Under the pieces are notes generated by a model, which did not search any database, was not told the origin of the DNA, and saw only the letters and a program-made list of their open reading frames with translations. A stretch of DNA of 64,000 nucleotides, taken from the NCBI GenBank assembly GCA_964421815.1, contig CAYQYT010000006.1, positions 1 to 64,000 of the forward strand. Direction: 5' to 3'. The translations under genes were made by a program, and so were the position numbers. Source of the stretch: DTU089 sp964421815 (GTDB lineage: Bacteria > Bacillota > Clostridia > Oscillospirales > Acutalibacteraceae). Of the stretch, positions 7,998 through 16,336 are shown in pieces (position 1 is the first letter of the stretch; every line of letters starts with the position of its first letter).

Positions 7998-8804
7998 TTA
8001 AAATAAGGAAAGATACGCGTCAAAAATCTGTTCTCCGACAAAGGCACAAACAGCGGAACCTGCCGCAAGGAAAGGACCGAAAGGAATTACCCCTTTCATT
8101 TCTTTCTTACTTACGATTTTCCTTACTACCGAGAACAGCACACCTAAAAGGGCTGCCATAAAGAGCGCTATTATAACCGCTTTCCAACCGAGAACAAAAC
8201 CTACGGCAGCCATTAACTTAATATCTCCGCCACCCATTGCTCTGCCGCCTGTTACCAGTGCAACAATAAAAAACAAACCGGATACTGCGAACAGACCGAT
8301 AACTTTTGAAATAATCCATTCTTTTGTGAATGTACCCGTCAAAAGTGCATCACCGACAATGAAAAGTCCGCCTACGAAAATTGCTATCCACATGGAGTCG
8401 GGAATAATTTGATGTTCAAAATCAATCCATGAAACAACAATGAGTGCGGACATCATAATCATATAGCCCACAAGTTTAAGGCTCAAACCCTCTATGGCAT
8501 AACCGCCGCAAAGGAACAGATAAACAAGTACATAAGCCGTTCCGTTAAGTGCTTCTACTATTGGATAACGGGGAGAAATCGGTGCTTTACAATATCTGCA
8601 TTTGCCTCTTAAAAAAATCCAACTGAAAAGAGGAAACAAATCTTTCCAATTAAGCTGATGTTTGCACGATGTACAGATTGAATTCCCTTTTTTAAAGTCC
8701 ATACCAATGGGTAACCTGTAAATCAAAACATTGAGAAAACTGCCTATTACGGTACCGAAAACAAAAATAATTGCAGCTATGTAAGCTGTAAGAAAATGTA
8801 TCAT
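7998..8804 (-). CDS. Type IV prepilin peptidase (A24 family)
   Basis: An integral-membrane aspartic peptidase that cleaves and N-methylates type IV prepilins, 268 residues. Visible are GSFLNVLIYRLP, two CxxC pairs in the cytosolic loop (CTSCK and CRYCK), and about seven further membrane helices. The two catalytic Asp are in SWIDFEHQIIPD and MGGGDIKLMAAVG. The ATG at 8804 follows GGAAGGGG; an upstream TTG at 8828 is less likely. No pilus assembly genes are adjacent; the only pilin-like gene in the window (27013) is broken. Substrates probably lie elsewhere in the genome. Confidence 0.93.
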   Translation of the reverse strand: MIHFLTAYIAAIIFVFGTVIGSFLNVLIYRLPIGMDFKKGNSICTSCKHQLNWKDLFPLFSWIFLRGKCRYCKAPISPRYPIVEALNGTAYVLVYLFLCGGYAIEGLSLKLVGYMIMMSALIVVSWIDFEHQIIPDSMWIAIFVGGLFIVGDALLTGTFTKEWIISKVIGLFAVSGLFFIVALVTGGRAMGGGDIKLMAAVGFVLGWKAVIIALFMAALLGVLFSVVRKIVSKKEMKGVIPFGPFLAAGSAVCAFVGEQIFDAYLSLF

Positions 8805-8850
8805 ACACACCCCTTCCGACGAACTCAATCATCATTTCAAATATAGATAA

Positions 8851-8879
8851 ATTATATACGTTTTAAACGTTAAAGTCAA
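8851..8879 (-). promoter_or_regulatory. Promoter of the prepilin peptidase gene
   Basis: On the minus strand TTGACT (8879-8874), 17 bp and TATAAT (8856-8851). The spacer contains the near-palindrome AACGTTTAAAACGT. Confidence 0.75.
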
Positions 8880-8925
8880 CAAATATTCTTTTTGTAATTT
8901 GTTAAAATTTAATATCAACATTATA

Positions 8926-8954
8926 TTGTTTTTTCAGGAAAAATATGTTATATT
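8926..8954 (+). promoter_or_regulatory. Promoter of the secreted lipase-like gene
   Basis: TTGTTT (8926-8931), 17 bp and TATATT (8949-8954), followed by AGGAGG at 8976-8981. A second TATAAT at about 8963 is an alternative -10. Confidence 0.5.
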
Positions 8955-8990
8955 ATATTTCGTATAATGACATAAGGAGGAACTTTTTCT

Positions 8991-10988
8991 ATGAAAAAGA
9001 CTTGCAAACGTGTACTTGCCGTAGTTTTATCACTTGTTATGGTATTTTCGGTGATAAGCGTCGGTGCAGTTGCTCTTGCCTGTGCGGTAATAGCAAACAC
9101 AGTTTCCATCGGTTCAGATGGTTCAACTGTTATCAATGCCAACAGCGTTGACGAAGCAATAGAATATATGGAGGCAAATCCCAATATGTTCTACAGTAGC
9201 AGTTCGGCTTCTTATTCTGCTTTTTCGTCAACACAAAGAGATGCTGTGATTTATCCCACAGTTATCATTCCCGGTATCAGCCAATCCATTTCCTATCTTG
9301 CAGACGAGAACGGCAACCCCGCTGTTAACTCGAATGGTGATGAACTTTCCGGCGGTCTTCTTATTCTTGACGAAACGAAAATTCTCCCCGCTGTTATTAA
9401 CAATCTTGCAGGTCCCCTTGCGGCATCCCTTATTGCCCAATCCGATGTAAACGGTAAACTTGCCGAGGGTGTTTATAACACCGTAACCCAGCTTTTCTCC
9501 ATTCAGGCAAGTGACAAGAGCGGTAACCCCGTCAACAACCTCAAAACCGTTGAGTACAAAACATCTGTTGCGGGAATGAGCCAGGAGGACAGAGATTATT
9601 TCTACAGAATGATTCCCATGCAGTCAATTAAGGACGAAGTCGGCGAAGACAACCTTTACCTCTATGCTTTCCCCCTTATCGGAGATCCCATGAAATCCGC
9701 TAAAGGTCTTAACGACTACATTCAGTTCGTTAAAGCAGAAAAAGGTGTTGACAAAGTTAACATCGTTACGATTTCTCTCGGCGGTACAATTCTTACTGCT
9801 TACCTTGAACTTATGAAGGACAGCGGTTATACCGACATTAACAGAGTTATCAACGTTGTATCCTGTCTCCAGGGTACCGATGTTATGGGTGACTTCTATC
9901 TCAGAAACTTCAACCTTGATGACGAATTCTTCTTCCATGAGTACATTCCCATGATTATGGAAGAAACAGAGGGCAATGCAACACTCGGTTACCTTATCAA
10001 TATTGCTCTCAAAATATTCCCCAAAAAAGTAATTTATACAATCCTTACTGCAGCAGTTGACGGTATTATTGATTCTTTAATGCACAACTGTCCTCAGTTC
10101 TGGTCAATGGTTCCCGTTGACAGATTTGATGATGCCAAGGCCAAATACAGCGAAATCTGGACCGATGCTTCTTATGCACATCTTGCAAAGAAACTTGACG
10201 ATTTCCACACCGCTGCGCTTAACCTTGACGACAACCTTACTGCTCTTATGAACAGCGGAAAATATGTTCAGAACATTGCGGGTTATGGTCTTGATTACAG
10301 TTCTCAGGATTACTGTTTCTTTGCAGCAATGAAATCATCCCTTACAACAAACAGTGATGCAATCATTGATATCGACTCAACAACATTGGGTGCAACATAC
10401 GTTCCCGCAGGTGAAATTCTTCCGGATGATATTCTCTTCTCCGACACAGCCATTATTTCACCCGACGGCAGTATTGATATTTCAACCTGTCTCTTCCCCC
10501 AAAACACATGGCTCTTTGAAGGACAGCACCACGAGGTCGGCAGAAACGATGTTGTTATTAACCTTGTTGGTAAACTTATCACAGGCGAAATCAAAACTGT
10601 TGACGATATGAGCGCAGAGTATCCTCAGTTCAACGGAAACCGTAACACAAAGAACATCAGACGCTGGTATCTTGCTCAGGCGGAAGAAGTTCTCAATGCC
10701 GAGGATCAGTCAATGTACACGGCTGAAGACCTTGCAGAACTTCAGATGGCTTATGACGAGGCTCAGGAACTTCTCCAGACAACAATTTGTGAACCCACAG
10801 AGGCTGAAGCAGTAACCGACAGACTTCTCAACGCACTTCGCAGAGTTGGTATGCAGAAAGAAGCCGAGGACGAAACAATGAACAATGTTCTTGAAGGCAT
10901 TGCAAAATTTGTTGACGACACAATTTACGAAGTGTTCGGCGGAAACGGATTTTCCGATATTTCTCATACAGGACCCTTCCCCGGCTAA
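8991..10988 (+). CDS. Secreted alpha/beta-hydrolase (lipase/LCAT-like)
   Basis: A 665-residue exported protein. The signal peptide spans about 1-31 (hydrophobic, ending ALACA). Residues about 90-330 have an alpha/beta-hydrolase look. YPTVIIPGISQS resembles the oxyanion-hole strand of lipases, and NIVTISLGGTILTAYLE the nucleophile elbow. Its Ser sits in TISLGG instead of the usual GxSxG. The QHHEVGRND segment near residue 525 is a candidate for the catalytic His. The C-terminal ~80 residues are helical and FIVAR-like (MYTAEDLAELQMAYDEAQELL). Substrate unknown. Strong AGGAGG site; single-gene unit between a promoter and a terminator. Confidence 0.65.
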   Translation: MKKTCKRVLAVVLSLVMVFSVISVGAVALACAVIANTVSIGSDGSTVINANSVDEAIEYMEANPNMFYSSSSASYSAFSSTQRDAVIYPTVIIPGISQSISYLADENGNPAVNSNGDELSGGLLILDETKILPAVINNLAGPLAASLIAQSDVNGKLAEGVYNTVTQLFSIQASDKSGNPVNNLKTVEYKTSVAGMSQEDRDYFYRMIPMQSIKDEVGEDNLYLYAFPLIGDPMKSAKGLNDYIQFVKAEKGVDKVNIVTISLGGTILTAYLELMKDSGYTDINRVINVVSCLQGTDVMGDFYLRNFNLDDEFFFHEYIPMIMEETEGNATLGYLINIALKIFPKKVIYTILTAAVDGIIDSLMHNCPQFWSMVPVDRFDDAKAKYSEIWTDASYAHLAKKLDDFHTAALNLDDNLTALMNSGKYVQNIAGYGLDYSSQDYCFFAAMKSSLTTNSDAIIDIDSTTLGATYVPAGEILPDDILFSDTAIISPDGSIDISTCLFPQNTWLFEGQHHEVGRNDVVINLVGKLITGEIKTVDDMSAEYPQFNGNRNTKNIRRWYLAQAEEVLNAEDQSMYTAEDLAELQMAYDEAQELLQTTICEPTEAEAVTDRLLNALRRVGMQKEAEDETMNNVLEGIAKFVDDTIYEVFGGNGFSDISHTGPFPG

Positions 10989-11027
10989 GTACACACTTGC
11001 ACTAAATTCATTTATATGATATAATTT

Positions 11028-11059
11028 CACTCCCGAAGAAATTCGGGAGTGATTTTTTT
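11028..11059 (+). terminator. Terminator of the lipase-like gene
   Basis: CACTCCCGAA pairs perfectly with TTCGGGAGTG around a short loop and is followed by ATTTTTTT. Confidence 0.85.
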
Positions 11060-11077
11060 GGTGAGACGAGTTATAAA

Positions 11078-12361
11078 ATGAAAGTATATTTTTACACTTT
11101 AGGTTGCAAAGTCAACCAATATGAAACTCAGGAAATGAGCGAACTTTTGGAAAAAAACGGTTATACAATTATATATAATGCAACAAAAGCGGATGTTGCA
11201 GTTGTTAACTCATGCACGGTTACTGCCGAAAGTGTAAGAAAAACAAGACAGATTATAAGAAAAATTAAAAAGCAAAACCCGAACAGTATTATAGTTCTAA
11301 CAGGTTGCGCTTCCCAGGCGGAGCCACAAATCATTGAAGATTTGCCGGATGTTGATATTCTTATGGGTAACAGGAGCAACACGGAAATTGTTAATGCTTT
11401 GGATGAGTTTATATCTAACAATAATTTTCTTAACAAAAGAATAGAGCATTTAACCGGGGATTTGTTCACAGGCTGTGGTATAAGCCGTTTTGACGGTCAC
11501 ACACGGGCTTTTTTGAAAATTCAGGACGGTTGTGACAGATTCTGTTCATATTGTCTGATTCCCACCGCAAGAGGTCGCTCCCGTTCAAAACCCCTTGATG
11601 ATATTGACAAGGAGTTGAAATCACTTTCCGACAACGGCTATAAGGAAATTGTTTTTGTTGGCATAAATCTGTCCGATTACGGCAAAAACACCCCCTATTC
11701 CCTACCGGACGCGTTGGCGCTTGCAGAGAAACATGAAAACATTAAGAGAATAAGATTGGGTTCTCTTGAGCCCGACCACATTACCGATGAAATGATTCAG
11801 CGGCTAAAAGGTATTACAAAACTCTGTCCCCAATTCCACATTTCCGTACAAAGCGGTTGTGACAGCGTGTTAAAAGCCATGAACAGGCACTATACAGCCA
11901 ATGAATATGAGGAATTGGCAAAAAAACTAAGGGCAACTTTTCCCGATGCCACAATCACAACGGATGTGCTTGTGGGTTTCCCCACAGAAAGCGAAGATAA
12001 TTTCAATACAACTGTTGAATTTGTGAAAAGAATAGGTTTTGAAAAGGTTCATGTATTCCCCTACTCCGTCCGTGAAGGCACAAAAGCGGCAAAAATGGAA
12101 CAGTTAACCAAAGCCGTCAAAGAAGAAAGAGCCTCAAGACTTACACATATTGCAGAAAAAATCAGGGAAGATTATTTAAAAAGTCAGTTAGGTAAAACCG
12201 TTGAAGTTTTATTTGAGGCGGAAAAAGAGGGATACTGCGAGGGTTACACGGAAAACTATACTCCCGTAAAAGTCTTTGAAAATCGGAGTTGCCAAGGTCA
12301 AATTTTAAACGTCCGCATAACCGATTGTGAAAAAGATGCATGTGTAGGAAACTTTGTGTAA
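11078..12361 (+). CDS. mtaB: tRNA t6A37 methylthiotransferase MtaB
   Basis: A radical SAM enzyme that converts t6A37 to ms2t6A37 in tRNAs reading ANN codons. The 427-residue protein has the N-terminal MTTase domain (LGCKVNQYETQEM, with the second-cluster Cys at about 10, 46 and 80). The radical SAM motif CDRFCSYC lies near residue 153, and a C-terminal TRAM-like segment starts at about 370. Length and the CKVNQYE signature favour MtaB over MiaB. The ribosome site is weak (GGTGAG, spacing about 10). It lies directly upstream of a tRNA cluster. Confidence 0.93.
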   Translation: MKVYFYTLGCKVNQYETQEMSELLEKNGYTIIYNATKADVAVVNSCTVTAESVRKTRQIIRKIKKQNPNSIIVLTGCASQAEPQIIEDLPDVDILMGNRSNTEIVNALDEFISNNNFLNKRIEHLTGDLFTGCGISRFDGHTRAFLKIQDGCDRFCSYCLIPTARGRSRSKPLDDIDKELKSLSDNGYKEIVFVGINLSDYGKNTPYSLPDALALAEKHENIKRIRLGSLEPDHITDEMIQRLKGITKLCPQFHISVQSGCDSVLKAMNRHYTANEYEELAKKLRATFPDATITTDVLVGFPTESEDNFNTTVEFVKRIGFEKVHVFPYSVREGTKAAKMEQLTKAVKEERASRLTHIAEKIREDYLKSQLGKTVEVLFEAEKEGYCEGYTENYTPVKVFENRSCQGQILNVRITDCEKDACVGNFV

Positions 12362-12389
12362 AATTTCCCGATATTTTCATAAAATAATC

Positions 12390-12418
12390 TTGACAATATC
12401 ATAGTGTTGTGCTAAAAT
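12390..12418 (+). promoter_or_regulatory. Promoter of the tRNA cluster
   Basis: TTGACA (12390-12395), 17 bp and TAAAAT (12413-12418), ending 20 bp before the first tRNA. Confidence 0.85.
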
Positions 12419-12438
12419 ATCGGTTGTTGTGATAGCAC

Positions 12439-12512
12439 GCGGGTGTAGTTCAATGGTAGAATCCCAGCCTTCCAAGCTGGTCGTGTGGGTTCGATTCCCA
12501 TCACCCGCTCCA
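12439..12512 (+). tRNA. tRNA-Gly (TCC)
   Basis: The acceptor stem GCGGGTG/CACCCGC, a D loop, an anticodon loop CTTCCAA with anticodon TCC and the T loop GGTTCGATT are all present. The CCA end is encoded. Confidence 0.95.
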
Positions 12513-12518
12513 CAATGC

Positions 12519-12595
<77 letters not shown>

Positions 12596-12607
12596 ATATT
12601 TTTATAT

Positions 12608-12685
12608 GGTGGATGTAGCTCAGTTGGTTAGAGTGCCAGGTTGTGGCCCTGGAGGTCGTCGGTTCGACCCCGATCATCCACCCCA
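12608..12685 (+). tRNA. tRNA-His (GTG)
   Basis: The anticodon loop TTGTGGC carries GTG. The acceptor is GTGGATG/CATCCAC with an extra G at 12608, the G-1 identity element expected of tRNA-His, facing the C discriminator. CCA is encoded. Confidence 0.95.
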
Positions 12686-12706
12686 TTTTTATATATACGT
12701 ATATAT

Positions 12707-12781
12707 AGGGATGTAGCCAAGCGGTAAGGCAACGGACTTTGACTCCGTCATGCGTGAGTTCGAATCTCGCCATCCCTGCCA
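12707..12781 (+). tRNA. tRNA-Gln (TTG)
   Basis: The anticodon loop CTTTGAC carries TTG. The acceptor AGGGATG pairs fully with CATCCCT; CCA is encoded. It is the last tRNA of the cluster. Confidence 0.94.
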
Positions 12782-12782
12782 G

Positions 12783-12823
12783 AAAAGAACCCACATTTGT
12801 CGCAGACAAGTGTGGGTTCTTTT
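12783..12823 (+). terminator. Terminator of the tRNA cluster
   Basis: AAAAGAACCCACA pairs with TGTGGGTTCTTTT; the inner arms TTTGTC/GACAAG extend the stem. It is followed by TTCAATGAAAT, where the hairpin array begins. Confidence 0.85.
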
Positions 12824-12825
12824 CA

Positions 12826-13000
12826 ATGAAATAAATCCCTTGCGGGATTTGTGAAATAACGCTTCGCGTTATGAAATAGCTGACGCTATGAAATACGCTG
12901 CGGCGTATGAGGGATTTATTTTATTTCACATTTTGCCGCTAAGGCAAAATATTTCATAATCCAAAGGATTATTTCATATTGCGTAGCAATATTTCATTAA
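12826..13000 (+). repeat. Array of seven small hairpins with GAAAT / ATTTC spacers
   Basis: Successive short palindromes are separated by a constant pentamer. Four hairpins (cores AAATCCCTTGCGGGATTT, AACGCTTCGCGTT, AGCTGACGCT, ACGCTGCGGCGT) are joined by GAAAT. Three more (ATTTTGCCGCTAAGGCAAAAT, AATCCAAAGGATT, ATTGCGTAGCAAT) are joined by ATTTC. Because ATTTC is the complement of GAAAT, the two halves can pair into a branched structure. It carries no protein-coding signal. I recall comparable arrays after terminators in gut Clostridia, but their function is not known to me. Confidence 0.75.
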
Positions 13001-13006
13001 ATATGC

Positions 13007-13115
13007 TATAATATTTGTAGAGGTGAGGATACTTTTACCTCGATTTTGCGACCTTTGGTTACTCTTTGGCAATAAAAAACCATATTTGTCTTTTAGACAA
13101 ATATGGTTTTTTCAA
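13007..13115 (+). ncRNA. Candidate small RNA with its own promoter and terminator
   Basis: An extended -10 (TGCTATAAT, -10 at 13007-13012) lies at the end of the hairpin array. About 95 nt follow, with an early hairpin GAGGT...ACCTC. The segment ends in a strong terminator in which AACCATATTTGTC pairs with GACAAATATGGTT followed by TTTT (13074-13112). No ribosome site plus ORF of useful length is seen. No convincing -35 is present, so promoter strength is uncertain. Confidence 0.45.
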
Positions 13116-13425
13116 TGATATCCGTTCCTTGCGTAACAGGCGATATATCATTGCAAAACACGAATCAACATTCCGTCTTGTGGTTTCTGCCATTCCCACC
13201 TTATTTCAGGTAAGGTTTATGTGCCCAATCACATTGAATACCGTCGCCTTGCGGACTACAAATTCGGTTGTATTCATCCCTGTTGTCCATTCCCCCTTAC
13301 AGATTTGGAGATTGTTGTTCCCGTTGCAAAACAAGTAAAAAAATGCTGATGAAATTGGAAAAGTTCATCGGTTTTTTCTTATTTTAAGCATTTTTTACAA
13401 CAAAAAATGCCAATGTAAAAGGATT
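13116..13425 (+). other. Intergenic stretch, probably a decayed second hairpin array
   Basis: It begins CAATGATAT directly after a terminator, as the first array begins CAATGAAAT. It still contains a GATATAT...CATTG arm and some imperfect hairpins, but no regular spacing remains. No gene is supported. Near the right end, AAATGCTGATGAA...TTCATCGG and AGCATTTTTTACAACAAAAAATGC form further weak hairpins. Confidence 0.4.
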
Positions 13426-13429
13426 TTGA

Positions 13430-13458
13430 TAGACAAATGCACGAAAAAATCATATAAT
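13430..13458 (+). promoter_or_regulatory. Promoter of the XRE membrane regulator
   Basis: TAGACA (13430-13435), 17 bp and TATAAT (13453-13458), followed by GAGGTGAGG before the ATG at 13480. Confidence 0.8.
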
Positions 13459-13479
13459 TTAGTCAACGAGGTGAGGAAA

Positions 13480-14112
13480 ATGGAAATCGGAACTAAACTG
13501 AAAAACGCAAGAAATAACGCAAATCTTACACAGGAAGACATTGCGGAAAAAATCGGTGTAAGCCGCCAAACAGTTTCCAACTGGGAAAACAACAAATCAT
13601 ACCCGGATATTATAAGCGTAATAAAATTAAGTGATATTTACGAAATCAGTCTTGATAACTTATTAAAGGAGGACGAGAATATGATTAAACATCTTGACGA
13701 AAGCACAAACATTGTTAAAAGCAAAAACCGCTTGAGAAAATTGTTGCCCGTTCTTGTTTATACTGTAATCTGGGCATTATGCGTGTTAATATTCTGGCTG
13801 GATTCGGGCTGGGATGCCGGTGTCTATTCCGTATTCATTTTCTGGGGTATTCTTCCCGTGAGTACACTTATTATCTCCGCAATATCGGGTAAAGAGGATT
13901 TTAAACCTTTAACTAAATTAGGTATTGTCGGATTTATGGGTGTTATGTTTATGCTGTGTGACTACCTTACATTCTCACTTTTAAATATGGTTTCTTTTGA
14001 TAAATTCAATCCCCCTACCTTTGACGGATTGATTATGGGCTTGATTTTTTCAGCTGTGGGAATGGCAATAGGAAGTTTGGTTTTGTTCATTAAAAACAAG
14101 AAAAACAAATAA
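13480..14112 (+). CDS. XRE-family regulator with C-terminal membrane domain
   Basis: A 210-residue protein. Residues about 3-60 form a Cro/CI-type helix-turn-helix (KLKNARNNANLTQEDIAEK, then GVSRQTVSNWENNKSYPD). The rest contains four predicted transmembrane helices (about 88-110, 115-137, 148-172, 182-205) with no recognised sensor domain. Such HTH-membrane proteins are common in Firmicutes and are often thought to sense the envelope; the signal is unknown here. The start at 13480 is set by GAGGTGAGG. It is a single-gene unit with promoter and terminator. Confidence 0.85.
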   Translation: MEIGTKLKNARNNANLTQEDIAEKIGVSRQTVSNWENNKSYPDIISVIKLSDIYEISLDNLLKEDENMIKHLDESTNIVKSKNRLRKLLPVLVYTVIWALCVLIFWLDSGWDAGVYSVFIFWGILPVSTLIISAISGKEDFKPLTKLGIVGFMGVMFMLCDYLTFSLLNMVSFDKFNPPTFDGLIMGLIFSAVGMAIGSLVLFIKNKKNK

Positions 14113-14121
14113 ATAAAAAAA

Positions 14122-14156
14122 CTTACGGGGATGTCTTATTTGACACCCCCGTAAAT
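14122..14156. terminator. Bidirectional terminator between convergent genes
   Basis: TTACGGGG-TGTC pairs with GACA-CCCCGTAA around TTATTT, with A and T tracts on both sides. It can serve the XRE gene on the plus strand and the radical SAM gene on the minus strand. Confidence 0.8.
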
Positions 14157-14158
14157 TA

Positions 14159-15814
14159 TTACATAAACTCTTTTAAATCGTAAAACTCACCCTTGTATCT
14201 TCCGTTGAAGTCCTTTTCGCCTCTTTGGTTAACAACAAATACTTGTTGGGTTTTATAAAGAATTGCAATTTTGTTCAGTTCCTTGGAGTTTTCGGCAAAA
14301 TGCTTTTTGACCTTCTTGTACAGAGGGTCTTTTCTTTTTAAAAAATCGGGAATCTGTAATGCTGACGAACAGGACAGCAAGTCACAGACTAATGTTTCCC
14401 GAAGCCTTTCCTCATTGGTAAATTCTTTGAAATAGCGATATATATGGGTTGCGTAATCGGACAAACTCATTTTATTACCGTCAACCGCATTTCCGAACTC
14501 AAAAAACAGTTTAAATGGTGTGAAACCGCACTCGGTTAAGAGATAATCCAAAGTAAAAAGAAAACGGCCGCTGTTATGCATTCTTTCCAATGCATCCTCA
14601 CATTTTTTCAAGCCTTTGATTTCTTCCTCCGTAAGCCAAGGGGTTGAAGTAACCTCATAGGGTGGATTGTGGCTGAACTCGCAGGGGTATTTATCCCTGT
14701 TTTCACGCATATCGGCACCGTGCAGGAGTTTTAAAAAGCCCATCTGGAGCATATTTGCCTTTAAATTGTAACCGTTATCAAAACTTCGTTCAAAACTCTC
14801 TATATTCTCTCCCGTCAATCCTGCAATCAAATCAATATGTATATGCATATTTCCAAAAGAGATTAACTCTTTGATATTTTCAATTAACTTTTTTGTATCG
14901 GTTTTGCGGTTTATGGCTTTCAGTGTATCTTCGTTAAAGGACTGCATACCGATTTCAAGTTGAAACACACCTTTCGGGGCTTTTGAAAGAATTTCCATTG
15001 TACTTTCTTTTAGTATGTCCCCCGCTATTTCAAAGTGAAAGCACACACCCTCGGGTATTGCTACACCGTAATTTGAAAGAATGAATTTTAAAATTTCGTT
15101 TGCCCTCTCGGCTTTAGCATTAAAGGTTCTGTCAACAAATTTAATTGTTTTTGTTCCGCTTACGGAAAGATTTAATATATCGGCTTTCACCTGTTCCAAA
15201 TCAAAAAAACGCAAAGGCGAACACCTGCCGGATAAACAGAAAGCGCATCTGTAAGGGCATCCGCGGCTTGTTTCTATATATGATATTCTACCGTTCAGAT
15301 TATTAAAGAACTCGTCATTATAGGGTGATGGGGGTGTTTCGTTCCACTCCCTTTCGGGTACGGAAATAATATTGCCGTTTTCTCTGTAAGAAAGACCGCT
15401 CACAGAGGCTAAATCCCCATTGCTTTCTACTGTATCAAGAAAAAGAGGGAATGTTTTTTCGCCCTCTCCCGAAAGAACAGAATCCACATAGGCGTATTTC
15501 TCCAAAACCTCCCTTGGTCTGTAAGAAACCTCGGGGCCACCGAGAATTATAGTGCAAGGAATTTTTTCTTTTAATAATCTACACAGTTCCAATGTCTTTT
15601 CTATATTCCAGATATAGGAGCAAAAGGATATGATATCGGGGTTTTCTGCGGCAATTTGCTTTGCGAAAGTTAAAATGTCACCATTGATTGTGCTTTCCAT
15701 CACTTTTGCTTCAACGGATGTTTTGGAGTATGCCTTAATCCCCGAAAGCAAACACCACGGGGCTAAAGATGCATGAACATATTTTGAATTAAGACAACCT
15801 ATTATAACTTTCAA
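14159..15814 (-). CDS. B12-binding-type radical SAM protein with DUF4080 tail
   Basis: A 551-residue protein. Residues about 1-140 are the cobalamin-binding-like Rossmann domain (KVIIGCLNSKYVHASLAPWC; ILGGPEVSYRPREVLE). The radical SAM core has the cluster motif CPYRCAFC near residue 185. The C-terminal ~170 residues have the look of DUF4080. The enzyme's reaction is not known. The start appears to be TTG at 15814, with GGGTG seven bases upstream. It is monocistronic and convergent with the XRE gene. Confidence 0.85.
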   Translation of the reverse strand: MKVIIGCLNSKYVHASLAPWCLLSGIKAYSKTSVEAKVMESTINGDILTFAKQIAAENPDIISFCSYIWNIEKTLELCRLLKEKIPCTIILGGPEVSYRPREVLEKYAYVDSVLSGEGEKTFPLFLDTVESNGDLASVSGLSYRENGNIISVPEREWNETPPSPYNDEFFNNLNGRISYIETSRGCPYRCAFCLSGRCSPLRFFDLEQVKADILNLSVSGTKTIKFVDRTFNAKAERANEILKFILSNYGVAIPEGVCFHFEIAGDILKESTMEILSKAPKGVFQLEIGMQSFNEDTLKAINRKTDTKKLIENIKELISFGNMHIHIDLIAGLTGENIESFERSFDNGYNLKANMLQMGFLKLLHGADMRENRDKYPCEFSHNPPYEVTSTPWLTEEEIKGLKKCEDALERMHNSGRFLFTLDYLLTECGFTPFKLFFEFGNAVDGNKMSLSDYATHIYRYFKEFTNEERLRETLVCDLLSCSSALQIPDFLKRKDPLYKKVKKHFAENSKELNKIAILYKTQQVFVVNQRGEKDFNGRYKGEFYDLKEFM

Positions 15815-15917
15815 AACGAATCACCCGAATTTTTTGAATTTATTTTACCATATTCATTTAGAAATTCAAACCTCTATTTCAGGAATTATTTATATTATCC
15901 TAAAAACATGATAAAAC

Positions 15918-15952
15918 GCACGCCCACCTTTTGGGTGGACGTGCATTGTTTT
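15918..15952 (+). terminator. Hairpin with T tract, no obvious gene served
   Basis: GCACG-CCACC pairs with GGTGG-CGTGC around TTTT, followed by ATTGTTTTT on the plus strand. No plus-strand gene lies immediately upstream. It may be part of the debris at the left edge of the accessory stretch. Confidence 0.5.
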
Positions 15953-15969
15953 TAATACTTATCCGTAAT

Positions 15970-16218
15970 TGTTTTTGTGCTGGAATAGACGATTTGGGTA
16001 GGGTTGTTATACCGAAGGAAATCAGACGGACTTTGAGAATACGTGAGGGCGAGCCCTCTCAAATAACATTGACAGTAATCGAGCAATTTTTCTTATCAAT
16101 AACAAATCTTTACATAAAAAAACTCAAGTTAGAAGAAGACCGAAAGAGAGCAGAAGAAGTACATCGAGACTTTGAAAAGATTGTAGAATACTTCAAACTA
16201 CAAGCAAAGAACAAATAA
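15970..16218 (+). pseudogene. Decayed spoVT/abrB-like copy 1
   Basis: From 15982 the reading frame gives IDDLGRVVIPKEIRR and TLRIREG, nearly identical to residues 10-30 of the intact SpoVT at 18996. After that it diverges completely into a Lys/Glu-rich helical tail (KLKLEEDRKRAEEVHRDFEK) ending at 16218. The first residues of the AbrB swapped-hairpin domain (MKATGIVRR) are missing and no ribosome site is seen, so it is most likely a remnant. The tail is open for about 50 codons and could come from an ancestral longer paralogue. Confidence 0.7.
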
Positions 16219-16235
16219 ACTATCGAGACACATAA

Positions 16236-16272
16236 TCAAAAAAGCGGGGTGAAATCCACTCCGCTTTTATGT
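16236..16272 (+). terminator. Terminator after spoVT-like copy 1
   Basis: AAAAGCGG-GTG pairs with CAC-CCGCTTTT. It resembles in sequence the hairpin after copy 2 (18028-18066), suggesting common descent. Confidence 0.65.
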
Positions 16273-16336
16273 TTAATTCCACTACAACGAATAGTTTTCT
16301 GCATTTCACAGAAATTCTTTGTTGCTTTTATTTTTT

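Noticed and set aside
12826..13000. CRISPR array
   Set aside because: The repeated unit is only five bases and the intervening parts are self-complementary hairpins, not unique spacers; no cas genes are present.
13066..13338. 90-codon plus-strand frame
   Set aside because: It starts inside a terminator hairpin and runs through the decayed hairpin array without a ribosome site.
15931..15969. Upstream start for the broken spoVT copy 1
   Set aside because: These codons cross a terminator-like hairpin and have no similarity to the SpoVT N-terminus.
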